Of a stretch of DNA of 64,000 nucleotides, positions 53,052 through 61,777 are shown one piece after another; the stretch's first letter is position 1; each line of letters begins with the position of its first letter. This DNA comes from Eubacteriaceae bacterium. Its GTDB lineage: Bacteria > Bacillota > Clostridia > Peptostreptococcales > Anaerovoracaceae. The notes below the pieces were generated by a model. It saw only the letters and a program-made list of their open reading frames with translations, was not told the DNA's origin and made no database searches. A program made the position numbers and the translations under genes. The DNA lies in NCBI GenBank assembly GCA_902362805.1, contig CABIXY010000001.1, forward strand, positions 612,358-676,357. The letters are read 5' to 3'.

Positions 53052-54452
53052 ATGAGAGACTATTTAACCGTAACGAATCCCGAAGATAACAGTGTAGTTG
53101 GTGATTTGGAACTGCAGTCTGCAGAAGATTTGGAACAAATCGTAGACAGAGCATATACGGCCAGAAAGATGTGGAGGGATACACCGATTCACGAGAGAGC
53201 CAAGATTCTTTACAAGTTTTCTGAATTAATTGAAACTAAGTACAAAAAAGAATTGGCAGAGTTAAACAGCAGAGAGCTCGGGAAACCGATTACACAGAGT
53301 TACGAGGAATGCCAGGAAGCAGCCGATATCATTCGGCAGACTACAGAAAGAGCACTGCACCTTTATGGAGAAGTGATGACGGAGAGTGCTCCGGAACTAG
53401 AAAACGATTTAATCTATACAAAAAGAGAGCCTTTAGGTGTTATTGCCTGCATCACCCCTTTTAACTTTCCACTGGAACTGACTGTACACAAGGCCGCACC
53501 AGCATTGATCATGGGGAATACAATCATCGTGAAAGCACCATCTTCCAATCCGCTGGCTACGGTAAAACTGGGGGAAATTTTAAAAGAAGCGGGACTCCCA
53601 GAGGATGCAGCCTTTTTTATGGGATGCAAAATCGGAGATTATACTGAAAAGGTAACCAGAAATCCTAAAATTGCAGCAATTTGTCTGACTGGCAGCACAG
53701 AGACGGGCATTGCAATAGCCAGGGAATCGGCAGATACGTTGAAGACTTTGCTCTTTGAACTGGGCGGAAATGACGGTATGATTGTATTTGATGATGCCGA
53801 TTTAGATAAAGTGGCGGAAGAGATGTTTGCTGGCAGAATTTATAACAATGGTCAGGTATGCTGTGCCACAAAGCGGCTGATTGTCCATCAAAGCATCAAA
53901 GATGCGCTGACTGATAAACTGATTGAAAAACTAAAAACCTTTAAGGCCGGTTCAGCCTTGGATCCAGATGCACTGATTACTACCTTGGTTTCTGAAAAAG
54001 CGGCAAAGGATGTGGAAGAATATATTAATCAAACTATTGCGCAGGGTGCTAAATGCGTGTACGGCGGCAAGCGGGAAGGGGCAAGAATCTTCCCGACCGT
54101 TCTGACAGATGTGACAAAGGATATGGATATTGCACAGGACATGGAAATCTTTGGACCGGTTATTCCAATCATCGCCTTTGAAACCGAGGAGGAAGCTATT
54201 GCAATTATCAATAATAGTAAATACGGTTTATCCTCCGGTATTATGACAAAGGATTTAGAAAGAGCATTCCGCGTATCCAATTCTATCGAATCAGGAGCAA
54301 CCGTTCTTAACGGTACTGGACACTATAGGCATTATGATCAGGCCTTTGGAGGCTTCAAGTACAGTGGGATTGGAAGAGAGGGAATCAGTTCTAGCATTGA
54401 GGAATATTCTCAAGTGAAATCTTTCATTCTAAAAGGAGTGTTGAAGAGATAA
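53052..54452 (+). CDS. NAD(P)-dependent aldehyde dehydrogenase
   Basis: A 466-residue aldehyde dehydrogenase. The cofactor region is ITPFNFPLELTVHKAAPAL, the general-base Glu lies in LFELGGND, and the catalytic Cys is in NGQVCCATKR. The C-terminal KYSGIGREGISSSIEEYSQV is typical of the family (succinate-semialdehyde or lactaldehyde dehydrogenase-like). In this cluster it should oxidise the aldehyde made by a GRE dehydratase or the mutase route to an acid or, less likely, act in reverse. ATG 53052 has GGAGG upstream; the GTG at 53028 does not. Confidence 0.92.
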   Translation: MRDYLTVTNPEDNSVVGDLELQSAEDLEQIVDRAYTARKMWRDTPIHERAKILYKFSELIETKYKKELAELNSRELGKPITQSYEECQEAADIIRQTTERALHLYGEVMTESAPELENDLIYTKREPLGVIACITPFNFPLELTVHKAAPALIMGNTIIVKAPSSNPLATVKLGEILKEAGLPEDAAFFMGCKIGDYTEKVTRNPKIAAICLTGSTETGIAIARESADTLKTLLFELGGNDGMIVFDDADLDKVAEEMFAGRIYNNGQVCCATKRLIVHQSIKDALTDKLIEKLKTFKAGSALDPDALITTLVSEKAAKDVEEYINQTIAQGAKCVYGGKREGARIFPTVLTDVTKDMDIAQDMEIFGPVIPIIAFETEEEAIAIINNSKYGLSSGIMTKDLERAFRVSNSIESGATVLNGTGHYRHYDQAFGGFKYSGIGREGISSSIEEYSQVKSFILKGVLKR

Positions 54453-54524
54453 ACACTTATACTTTTAAATGGGAGACAGCACAAAGGACGCACCTCTGAC
54501 ATCAATTAAAGAATGTATCAAACT

Positions 54525-54557
54525 TGCCAGTCGGATTTCCGACTGGCATTCATTTTT
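54525..54557 (+). terminator. Intrinsic terminator of the aldehyde dehydrogenase gene
   Basis: TGCCAGTCGG (54525-54534) and CCGACTGGCA (54539-54548) form a 10-bp stem with a 4-nt loop and TTCATTTTT tail. Confidence 0.85.
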
Positions 54558-54562
54558 CAATA

Positions 54563-55651
54563 CTATATGTCGTTAAACAGATTCAGTTTGTTGAATATTT
54601 GTTTTTGATTGGTAATATCTAGCTTGCTGTAAATAGTAGCGACGTATTTTTTGACAGTTGGCACACTCAGGTATAGTTCAGAGGCGATTTCTTCGTGCTT
54701 CTTTCCGTGGAGGATACGGATCAAAATCTCATACTCTCGATCAGACAATTGATATTTTTCTTTTGTCTGCCGGATGGTGATGTCAAAGAAACGAGATAAA
54801 TCATAGACCAAGCAGGAATACTGCATTTTGCTGCCATCCAGGTTTGCAGGGGTACGGGAGAGTTCTAGAAAGAGGGGGTTATCTTCAAACTTGTACTCGT
54901 AATTCAGGGTCTCTGCTGCCTCGCTGCTTTGATTCAAATTGATGCAAAGACAGACAATTTTATTTAAAAGCTGATTGTTTATGCTGGTATTCAGACGGTC
55001 AAAAATACCGTTTCTCTTCACCACCTGGCAGTTATCATCTAAAATACAGTACCCGACACAGTTGTATTCGCCAGTACCGTAGAGGCTGTCCTCGTCATAG
55101 CTGGTGGATATATATTCCTTGACCATCCGTGAAAGATGTGGCTGAAAAAGACGTGTCAGACGCATGTGATAATCGTTAAAATCTCCGGCCTCCTTTCCCC
55201 TCGTGAAAGAAAGATTTGCCCGATATTTTTTGTCCATGGATAGCTGAAGATTTGCAGTTATTTCGTAATCAGCGTTGTTAGGCGCCAGGTATCCCTGCCA
55301 GTATTCTGTCTGCATGCGTAATGCTTCGTTAAAAAAAGAACTGGATTTGATGATGGTTGGTTCCGGTCTGTCCAGAGGTGCCAGGGTATCGTCCAATTTG
55401 CAATAATGGGCATCATACTTTCTTAGTAACGGCTTGTTCCAATTGATTGTAAAAGAAGTTTGTTTACGGTAGTCACCGACCTCATCCTTGTAAAAAATCA
55501 TGATGGATGCCCGATCAAAGTAGATAAAAGGTGCGATATCCCTAAAAAAATTGGAGATGCGGGTATGTACAGGTAAATTACGGTCGTAAATGTTGAGAAT
55601 TAACTGATTGAGATTCTCGAGACTGCTAAAGCCCATTGCAAAATCTTCCAT
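54563..55651 (-). CDS. LuxR-type regulator, divergent from the GRE2 operon
   Basis: A 362-residue protein. The C-terminal 65 residues are the LuxR/NarL helix-turn-helix: YQLSDREYEILIRILHGKKH then EEIASELYLSVPTVKKYVAT. The N-terminal about 280 residues are a sensor region unlike a receiver domain (no conserved phospho-Asp) and could be PAS or GAF-like. Its gene and the GRE2 activase gene are divergent across 188 bp, so it probably activates that operon in response to the substrate. AGGAGG lies upstream of the ATG. Confidence 0.85.
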   Translation of the reverse strand: MEDFAMGFSSLENLNQLILNIYDRNLPVHTRISNFFRDIAPFIYFDRASIMIFYKDEVGDYRKQTSFTINWNKPLLRKYDAHYCKLDDTLAPLDRPEPTIIKSSSFFNEALRMQTEYWQGYLAPNNADYEITANLQLSMDKKYRANLSFTRGKEAGDFNDYHMRLTRLFQPHLSRMVKEYISTSYDEDSLYGTGEYNCVGYCILDDNCQVVKRNGIFDRLNTSINNQLLNKIVCLCINLNQSSEAAETLNYEYKFEDNPLFLELSRTPANLDGSKMQYSCLVYDLSRFFDITIRQTKEKYQLSDREYEILIRILHGKKHEEIASELYLSVPTVKKYVATIYSKLDITNQKQIFNKLNLFNDI

Positions 55652-55839
55652 ATGACTTATCCTCCTGCCTGTTTTTCTTTCATTATATAACAGCCGGTCA
55701 TTGAAAACAATATGGCAAATTTTCGTATTTTTAGTATATCAAAAGATAAGGTTTTTATATACTATGAGCAATTATAGTCCGGCGCGGGGAGTGATACAAT
55801 ACTACTTGAAAATCAGTGTTGGAAGGAAAGTAACAGCTT

Positions 55840-56754
55840 ATGAGAGGAAATATTTTTGAGATACAGCATTTTTCTGTGCATGACGGCCCGGGCATCAGAA
55901 CCACAGTTTTTCTGAAGGGATGTCAGTTGTCCTGTCTTTGGTGCCACAATCCCGAGAGTATACAGGTGCGGCCGAGTGAGCTGGCATATGTCGATTCAAA
56001 ATGTGTGTGCTGTGGAGTTTGTTTTGCAGTTTGTCCTGCTCACTGCCATCGCGTGGAAGGGGATAAACACGTCATAGACCGCCAGCATTGTACTTTCTGT
56101 GGCAAATGCATTCATCTGTGCGCAGGCAAGGCTCTTACGCTGTGCGGACAGGAGGGGATTTCGGCAGAGGAGGTAATGGAAGAGGTTCTGGCAGACAGGC
56201 GTTATTATGCAGAAAGTGAAGGTGGTATAACCTTATCCGGAGGAGAACCAATGATGCAGGCAGATTTTGTCCTGGAACTGACTTCTATGGCGAAGCAATA
56301 TGGAATCCATGTGGCAATGGAGACAAATGCATGTTATGATTACCAATTATTAAAAGAAATAAAGGAAAATGTAGATTTGTTTTTAGTTGATTGGAAGCTT
56401 ACCGATCCGCAGAAGCATATGAAATATACAGGAGCATCCAATGTACGTATTTATGAGAATATCCGAAAACTTCATGATGAAGGTAGAAGCATTCTGCTCA
56501 GATGTCCCATTATCCCTGGTCTGAATGATACAGAGGATCACTTTAAAAAGATTGCCCAAATGACGGCAGAGATGAAGGGTCTGATAGGCGCAGAATTGTT
56601 ACCTTACCACAATCTGGGAGTCGGGAAAATTGAAAAATTTGGGCTGGAAGGTCAGATTAATTATATGACTGCCGAAAAACCTTTAAAGGAGTCGGTGAAC
56701 CGTTGGATTGAACTGTGCACCGCATTTGGAGGCAGAATAATCAATGAGAGATAG
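55840..56754 (+). CDS. Glycyl-radical enzyme activating enzyme 2 (radical SAM)
   Basis: A 304-residue activase. The radical SAM motif is GCQLSCLWCHNPE (C-x3-C-x2-C) and the following TLSGGEPM motif is intact. Two ferredoxin-type clusters lie between (CVCCGVCFAVCP and CTFCGKCIHLCA). It lies 12 bp before the GRE2 gene and should install the glycyl radical on Gly797 of that enzyme. AAGGAAAG precedes the ATG. Confidence 0.95.
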   Translation: MRGNIFEIQHFSVHDGPGIRTTVFLKGCQLSCLWCHNPESIQVRPSELAYVDSKCVCCGVCFAVCPAHCHRVEGDKHVIDRQHCTFCGKCIHLCAGKALTLCGQEGISAEEVMEEVLADRRYYAESEGGITLSGGEPMMQADFVLELTSMAKQYGIHVAMETNACYDYQLLKEIKENVDLFLVDWKLTDPQKHMKYTGASNVRIYENIRKLHDEGRSILLRCPIIPGLNDTEDHFKKIAQMTAEMKGLIGAELLPYHNLGVGKIEKFGLEGQINYMTAEKPLKESVNRWIELCTAFGGRIINER

Positions 56755-56766
56755 GAGGAGATGTTG

Positions 56767-59232
56767 ATGATGAGAGAACAATTAGAAAAAAAGGTGAAGC
56801 AGCTCAGAGAGTATGTGGAATATAACAATCAACACGGGGTATACCAAAGCAGATTTTTTGCACTGGCCGGCGAGAGCCTGAGGGAGACCCGAGGAGAGCC
56901 GAGACAGATTCGGCGAGCAAAGGCCACGGTCAATGTGCTAGAGAAAGTCGATCTGATAGTGCAGCCTTATGAAGTATTGGGAGGAACGATAGCGGGCCTA
57001 TATCCGAAAGTGAAAGCGCCATCTTATGAAGATCGTAAGGAAGAGGCAAAAGAGGTTATCCTCAAGTACATTGACGGGAGAGTCGAAAATGATAAATCCA
57101 AATCAAGGGTTACTGTTTACAGCAGAATCCACTATCATGGAAACATTGAATATCAGCAGCTGCAGCAGATTATCGAAGAACTGACAACAGAGTTGGGCGG
57201 TGCCTTCGGCATTTCCAGATTGGAAATTTCAAGAGAATTGGAGCAATACTTCAACTGGGATTTTGGAGAGGATGGACAGCTTGTCGGCGAACTTCCATGG
57301 GAGGTCTCCAACCATAATGACATTAACCCTCCGAAATTTCTATCAAGAGGGCTTGCAGATATCCGATTGGAAATAGCAGAACGTTTAGAAACCTGCAATG
57401 ATACAGCTCAAAAAGAGTTTTATGTCAGCGTTTTAATGGTTATGGACGCGATCATGCGTTTCGTAAAGCGCTATGGCGATGCATTTGCGAAGGCCGCAGA
57501 AGAGGCAAAAAGCCAGGAGAGGAAAGACGAACTCGCAAAGATTGCGGAGGCACTGCACAAGGTATCAAGGGAGAAACCGGAGACTTTCTTTGAAGCGATA
57601 CAGCTTCTCTGGGTCTTATATATTGGTTTTAACATGCAGGCATGTGCAGGTACGACCAGTGCGTTCAGTCGTTTTGATCAGTACATGTATCCTTTTTATA
57701 AAAAAGATATAGAAACTGGAGTTTTGACTAGAGAAGAAGCCCTCCTGTATGTCTGCAATCTCTTTGCTAAGATTAATGAACCGAAAATGCGTGTAGTAAT
57801 TGCTATGACCATCGGCGGTCAAAAACCTGATGGAATGGATGGGGCAAATGAAGTGACTAAGCTGTGCCTTGAGGCAATTCGTATTTTACGGCAGCCATAC
57901 CCAAATGTAGGCGCTAGAATTTTTAACGGCAGCGCCCAGTGGTATCTAGATATGGTTGCAGAAACTATGAAACTGGGTGCAGGAAATCCGATGATTCTCA
58001 ATGACGAGGTTTTGATTGGCAATTTGTTCAGAGGGGGATTTCCATTGGAAGACGCTAGGGATTACGTTAACGTAGGCTGTGTAGAAACGATGATTATGGG
58101 TAAAGTCGCAGGATGGCTAAATATTGATGACGTGGATTACGCTGGCGTTTTTCTAAAAGTCATGAACAATGGTGGGGACACAATCTATTACACGACAGAA
58201 AGCTGTCCAGAGGAAGTACCTATTTTTACCAATGCAAAGGGGTTTTCCAACTTCCCGTATGTCATCCCGCAGGAACTGCATACGGGTCAATTAGAAGAAC
58301 TTGATACCTTCTATAAATTCATGGAAGCGTATAAATTGCAGATGTATAATTCTCTTTCAAAATCAAAAGAAAGATCAGACATTTGCGACAGAATATTGAA
58401 AGAGTATTGGTTTGACCCATACGCCTCTATTTTCACAGAGGGCTGTTTAGAAAAAGGCGTGGATATCTATGGTGGCGGCGCTAAGTATTATGGCATGAAG
58501 GAAATCATTGGGACAGGTCTGGCTACGGCAGTTGACTCCATCGCCGCAATCAAAAAGTTCGTCTATGATGAGGGTGTATTTACTTTGCATCAGATAAAAG
58601 AAATGATGGACGCTGACTTTGAAGGATATGAAACGGAACGTCTTCTACTACAAAATCAGACCCCTTGCTTTGGTAACGGTTATCAGGAGACAGATGAAAT
58701 CGCAAGAACAATCTCTAGCTGGTACTTTGACTGTGTAGACCGTCTAAATAAGCAGGGAATCAAGGGGTTCTCCGTAGCCTCTTCTTATAGCTACACTTCA
58801 CAACTGCTGATTGGAGAAGTGACGCCGGCGACTGCCAATGGAAGAAAAGCAGGCGACACCATCAGCAATTCCATTGCGCCATCTCATGGCAAGGATGTCA
58901 AAGGGCCGACGTGTTCTTTGAATTCTGTGACCCAGATTGACTATAGGGGACTCAATGGTGCGACTACAGTGAACCTGAAACTGAATCCTGCGCTGGTAAA
59001 GGGCAAACAGGGAACTGAAAATCTGAAAGCATTAATTAAGGCTTATTTTAAGAATATGGGTGTGCAGCTGCAACTGAATGTTGTGGACGAAAAGACTTTG
59101 CGTGATGCGCAGAAAAATCCACAGGATTACAACAACTTGATTGTTCGCGTTGGCGGATATTGTGAGTACTTTAATAATCTGGATAAAAAATTGCAAGATG
59201 AAGTCATTGCCCACATTGTACAAGATTTGTAA
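56767..59232 (+). CDS. Glycyl radical enzyme 2 (PFL-like dehydratase or lyase family)
   Basis: An 821-residue GRE with complete catalytic motifs: Cys438 in NVGCVETMI and the C-terminal RVGGYCEYF with Gly797 as the radical site. It is therefore the functional counterpart of GRE1. The substrate-pocket residues are not enough for me to name dehydratase, C-C lyase or decarboxylase activity. It shares an operon with activase 2 and is regulated by the LuxR protein in all likelihood. The ATG at 56761 is too close to AGGAGG, so ATG 56767 (8 bp spacing) is preferred. Confidence 0.92.
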   Translation: MMREQLEKKVKQLREYVEYNNQHGVYQSRFFALAGESLRETRGEPRQIRRAKATVNVLEKVDLIVQPYEVLGGTIAGLYPKVKAPSYEDRKEEAKEVILKYIDGRVENDKSKSRVTVYSRIHYHGNIEYQQLQQIIEELTTELGGAFGISRLEISRELEQYFNWDFGEDGQLVGELPWEVSNHNDINPPKFLSRGLADIRLEIAERLETCNDTAQKEFYVSVLMVMDAIMRFVKRYGDAFAKAAEEAKSQERKDELAKIAEALHKVSREKPETFFEAIQLLWVLYIGFNMQACAGTTSAFSRFDQYMYPFYKKDIETGVLTREEALLYVCNLFAKINEPKMRVVIAMTIGGQKPDGMDGANEVTKLCLEAIRILRQPYPNVGARIFNGSAQWYLDMVAETMKLGAGNPMILNDEVLIGNLFRGGFPLEDARDYVNVGCVETMIMGKVAGWLNIDDVDYAGVFLKVMNNGGDTIYYTTESCPEEVPIFTNAKGFSNFPYVIPQELHTGQLEELDTFYKFMEAYKLQMYNSLSKSKERSDICDRILKEYWFDPYASIFTEGCLEKGVDIYGGGAKYYGMKEIIGTGLATAVDSIAAIKKFVYDEGVFTLHQIKEMMDADFEGYETERLLLQNQTPCFGNGYQETDEIARTISSWYFDCVDRLNKQGIKGFSVASSYSYTSQLLIGEVTPATANGRKAGDTISNSIAPSHGKDVKGPTCSLNSVTQIDYRGLNGATTVNLKLNPALVKGKQGTENLKALIKAYFKNMGVQLQLNVVDEKTLRDAQKNPQDYNNLIVRVGGYCEYFNNLDKKLQDEVIAHIVQDL

Positions 59233-59241
59233 ATCCTATGG

Positions 59242-59269
59242 AAGGGGGCTGCTATGCAGTTCCCTTTTT
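59242..59269 (+). terminator. Intrinsic terminator after GRE2
   Basis: AAGGGGGCTGC (59242-59252) and GCAGTTCCCTT (59256-59266) pair through G-C, A-T and two G-T pairs around a 3-nt loop; TTT follows. It overlaps the region before the RarD ribosome site, so some read-through is likely. Confidence 0.6.
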
Positions 59270-59295
59270 GGTAGTAAAACAAGGAGGAAAAGTTC

Positions 59296-60204
59296 ATGAA
59301 CCAGAACACAGGTATGGTGGGAAGAACTGTACTGCAAAATCGCAAAGGAATCGTGCTGGCTTTGACCAGTTATATCATATGGGGAGTCATGCCCCTGTAT
59401 TGGCAGGAATTAAAGCCAGTAGATTCGTGGGTCATCATATTCTATAGAATTGTCCTGGTTGCCGTTGTAAGTTTTATCGGGGCGATAAAAACAGACGGAT
59501 GGGATGAGATAAAATCTGGAATGAAGCCCAGGGGTGCAAAAGCGCTTTTCTTTTTGGCGGGAGTTTTTATCACAGCCAATTGGAGCCTGTACGTGTGGGC
59601 CGTGAATGCTGGATTTGTCATCCAGACTAGCATCGGTCATTACCTGGAACCACTGATGATTGCAGGATTTGGGATGGTTCTGTTTAAGGAAAAAGCATCT
59701 AAGAACAAGTTCATTGCCTTTGGACTGGCAGGAGCTGGCGTGCTGGTAATGATAGTCCATTTTGGCGAAGTTCCAATTATCGCTGTAGGGCTGGGTTCAA
59801 CCTTTGCAATTTACGCCGCTATAAAAAAGAAGTTATCTTGTTCATCCATGCTGTCTTTGTTTTATGAGACGATTTTCTTTGTTCCTGCTGCCCTCATCAT
59901 CATAATCTACCTTGAGTGCACAGGGAGAGGCGCATTGTCGATGGCATCCCCTGCAAAGTATTTGCTTCTGATGACTGTTGGGTTAGTTACAGTCATTGTT
60001 CTGTGGCTGTTTGCGGAGGCAGAAACGAAGACGTCCTTGTCCAACATTGGTCTGATTGCATATATTGCACCGACTATATCACTGCTTTTAGGCATATTTT
60101 GGTTTCAAGAACCATTTGACCTGGTGCAGCTGTGTGCCTTTGGCATAATCTGGCTCGGCCTGATTATCTTCACCATTGGCGAATTTCGTACGATGAAAAA
60201 ATAG
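59296..60204 (+). CDS. rarD: RarD-family EamA transporter
   Basis: A 302-residue protein of ten helices with RarD-like features: SYIIWGVMPLYWQELKPVDS, then ITANWSLYVWAVNAGFVIQT and SIGHYLEPL in the first EamA repeat. Members export small molecules and metabolites; the E. coli name comes from chloramphenicol sensitivity. Placed after GRE2 it may export the pathway product. AGGAGG is 6 bp upstream of the ATG. It converges with a TetR gene, with 8 bp between the stops. Confidence 0.85.
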   Translation: MNQNTGMVGRTVLQNRKGIVLALTSYIIWGVMPLYWQELKPVDSWVIIFYRIVLVAVVSFIGAIKTDGWDEIKSGMKPRGAKALFFLAGVFITANWSLYVWAVNAGFVIQTSIGHYLEPLMIAGFGMVLFKEKASKNKFIAFGLAGAGVLVMIVHFGEVPIIAVGLGSTFAIYAAIKKKLSCSSMLSLFYETIFFVPAALIIIIYLECTGRGALSMASPAKYLLLMTVGLVTVIVLWLFAEAETKTSLSNIGLIAYIAPTISLLLGIFWFQEPFDLVQLCAFGIIWLGLIIFTIGEFRTMKK

Positions 60205-60212
60205 AAAGCACA

Positions 60213-60800
60213 TCAGCAGTCTTTGTACACCTCCAGCATCATGGGCAGGACGCGTTTTGCGTACTGAGCCAGGGCGTAATCCCCGTTGCACAGGCACCAA
60301 TCGTACATCAGTCCCCGTTCCAGCATGGCGTAGGTCTTGATGATTTCGTTGATAGAGAGGTCGCTGCGCAGTTCGCCCTTTTGCTGCCCTTCCTGCAGGA
60401 TTTTGCGCAGCAGTTTATAATAGGTTCTGTCCTGATCCAACAGGTGGCGGTCACCTCTGGTGATCAGCTGTGAAGAAAAGAGCCGAGCCAACAGATCTAC
60501 AGAAATGGAATTCTCTATCATCAAAAATAACTCTTGGTTGAGGTAAACTAATTTGTCAATGGCGCTGTTCGCTTCTTGTAGTGTATCTTTCAGTTCCTCA
60601 TATTTCTCATCAAAGAGGAAGGAAAGAGAAGAGAGCAAGGCGTCTTTTCCTTCAAAGTAGTGGTAAAAAGAGCCCTTTGAGGTACCGGACTCTTCTACGA
60701 TTTCGTCTACCGTCGTATGGTCATAGCCCTGATCGTAGAACAGTTTCCAGGCAGCGGAGATGATTTTGCCTTTTGTATTTCTAGTATTTCTCTTTGCCAT
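60213..60800 (-). CDS. TetR-family regulator
   Basis: A 195-residue protein with the TetR helix-turn-helix (GKIISAAWKLFYDQGYDHTT then VDEIVEESGTSKGSFYHYFE) and a ligand-binding C-terminal domain. The in-frame start at 60845 is less likely; 60800 fits MAKRNTR and has AGAAGGAA upstream. It is 16 bp after the SPL-like gene on the same strand and may regulate it or the RarD exporter. Confidence 0.9.
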   Translation of the reverse strand: MAKRNTRNTKGKIISAAWKLFYDQGYDHTTVDEIVEESGTSKGSFYHYFEGKDALLSSLSFLFDEKYEELKDTLQEANSAIDKLVYLNQELFLMIENSISVDLLARLFSSQLITRGDRHLLDQDRTYYKLLRKILQEGQQKGELRSDLSINEIIKTYAMLERGLMYDWCLCNGDYALAQYAKRVLPMMLEVYKDC

Positions 60801-60816
60801 TTCCTTCTCGTCCTTT

Positions 60817-61698
60817 CTAAAACAGAGAGAGCTGCACACCTTCATCCTTTTTTGGAGGCATGTAATTATGAGACAGGGTGTGCCTGCTCTTGATTTTGCG
60901 CAGGCGTTTGTAAAAGGCGGTCCTGTATTCTTGATCTAATCGCCCCTCTTTATATAAATCTTGTAAAATCGGTTCTAATCTGGGATACTCCAACCTGATA
61001 AAATTGAAAAAAGAACGTCTCGTCCGTCCGCGCAGATTCATCAGCCCTGGCAGGGCATAGGAAACTTCTGCTTCTTCGCCGTGAGCGTAAAGGGTGTCGA
61101 GGTTCTCATCAGAGTCGGTCAGATAAGGAATAATCGGCATCATGTGCAGACCCCTCGAAGCATCCGTTTTCGAAAATTCCTTGAGCATTTGAAAACGACG
61201 CAGGGAAGGAACTCCGCCCGGCTCAATCTTCTGCCTGATATTTTCATCCATGCAGGTGATGGTTGCAGCCACGTTGACATAGGTGATGCTGGCGAGCTTT
61301 GCAATCAGATCAAAGTCCCGCAGAATGAGATCAGATTTGGTGGAGATGATGCAGGGCGTTTTGTATTTGATCATCAATTTCAAGATATCCGGCATCATTT
61401 TGCGCTCTTTTTCGATGGGCTGATAGCTGTCAGTGACGCCTCCGATGTTGACAATCTCCCGTTTCCAGGATGGACTGGCAAGCTGCCTCTCAAGCTGATC
61501 CGCGACATTTGTTTTGATGTAGATGGTATCAAAAAAGTCATTGTCAGGCATGTAATCCTGGGTATATAGAGCGAAACAGTATTCGCACTTGTGCTGGCAG
61601 CCGCGATAGATGTTCAGATCCCAGCTATAAGGCAGCCTGCGGCTGTGAAGTTTGTTTAGTGCTGCTTTGCAGGTGATTTCACGAAAATGAGACGACAT
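60817..61698 (-). CDS. SPL-like radical SAM protein
   Basis: A 293-residue protein with the radical SAM motif RGCQHKCEYCFA (C-x3-C-x2-C) preceded by LPYSWDLNIY, the arrangement of the spore-photoproduct-lyase-like/Rv2578c group. Later segments include NIGGVTDSYQP and ITCMDENIRQKIEPG. Unlike true SplB it lacks the known repair Cys context as far as I can judge. Start at 61698 with GGGGAGG upstream is preferred to the long hydrophobic frame from 61779. Function unknown; DNA or RNA repair is a guess. Confidence 0.75.
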   Translation of the reverse strand: MSSHFREITCKAALNKLHSRRLPYSWDLNIYRGCQHKCEYCFALYTQDYMPDNDFFDTIYIKTNVADQLERQLASPSWKREIVNIGGVTDSYQPIEKERKMMPDILKLMIKYKTPCIISTKSDLILRDFDLIAKLASITYVNVAATITCMDENIRQKIEPGGVPSLRRFQMLKEFSKTDASRGLHMMPIIPYLTDSDENLDTLYAHGEEAEVSYALPGLMNLRGRTRRSFFNFIRLEYPRLEPILQDLYKEGRLDQEYRTAFYKRLRKIKSRHTLSHNYMPPKKDEGVQLSLF

Positions 61699-61777
61699 AT
61701 AATGCTTTATTCCTCCCCGAATAAATGTTAGAATAAGTATAAGTATACCACATTTAATAAATTTAAGGGAGAAGAAC

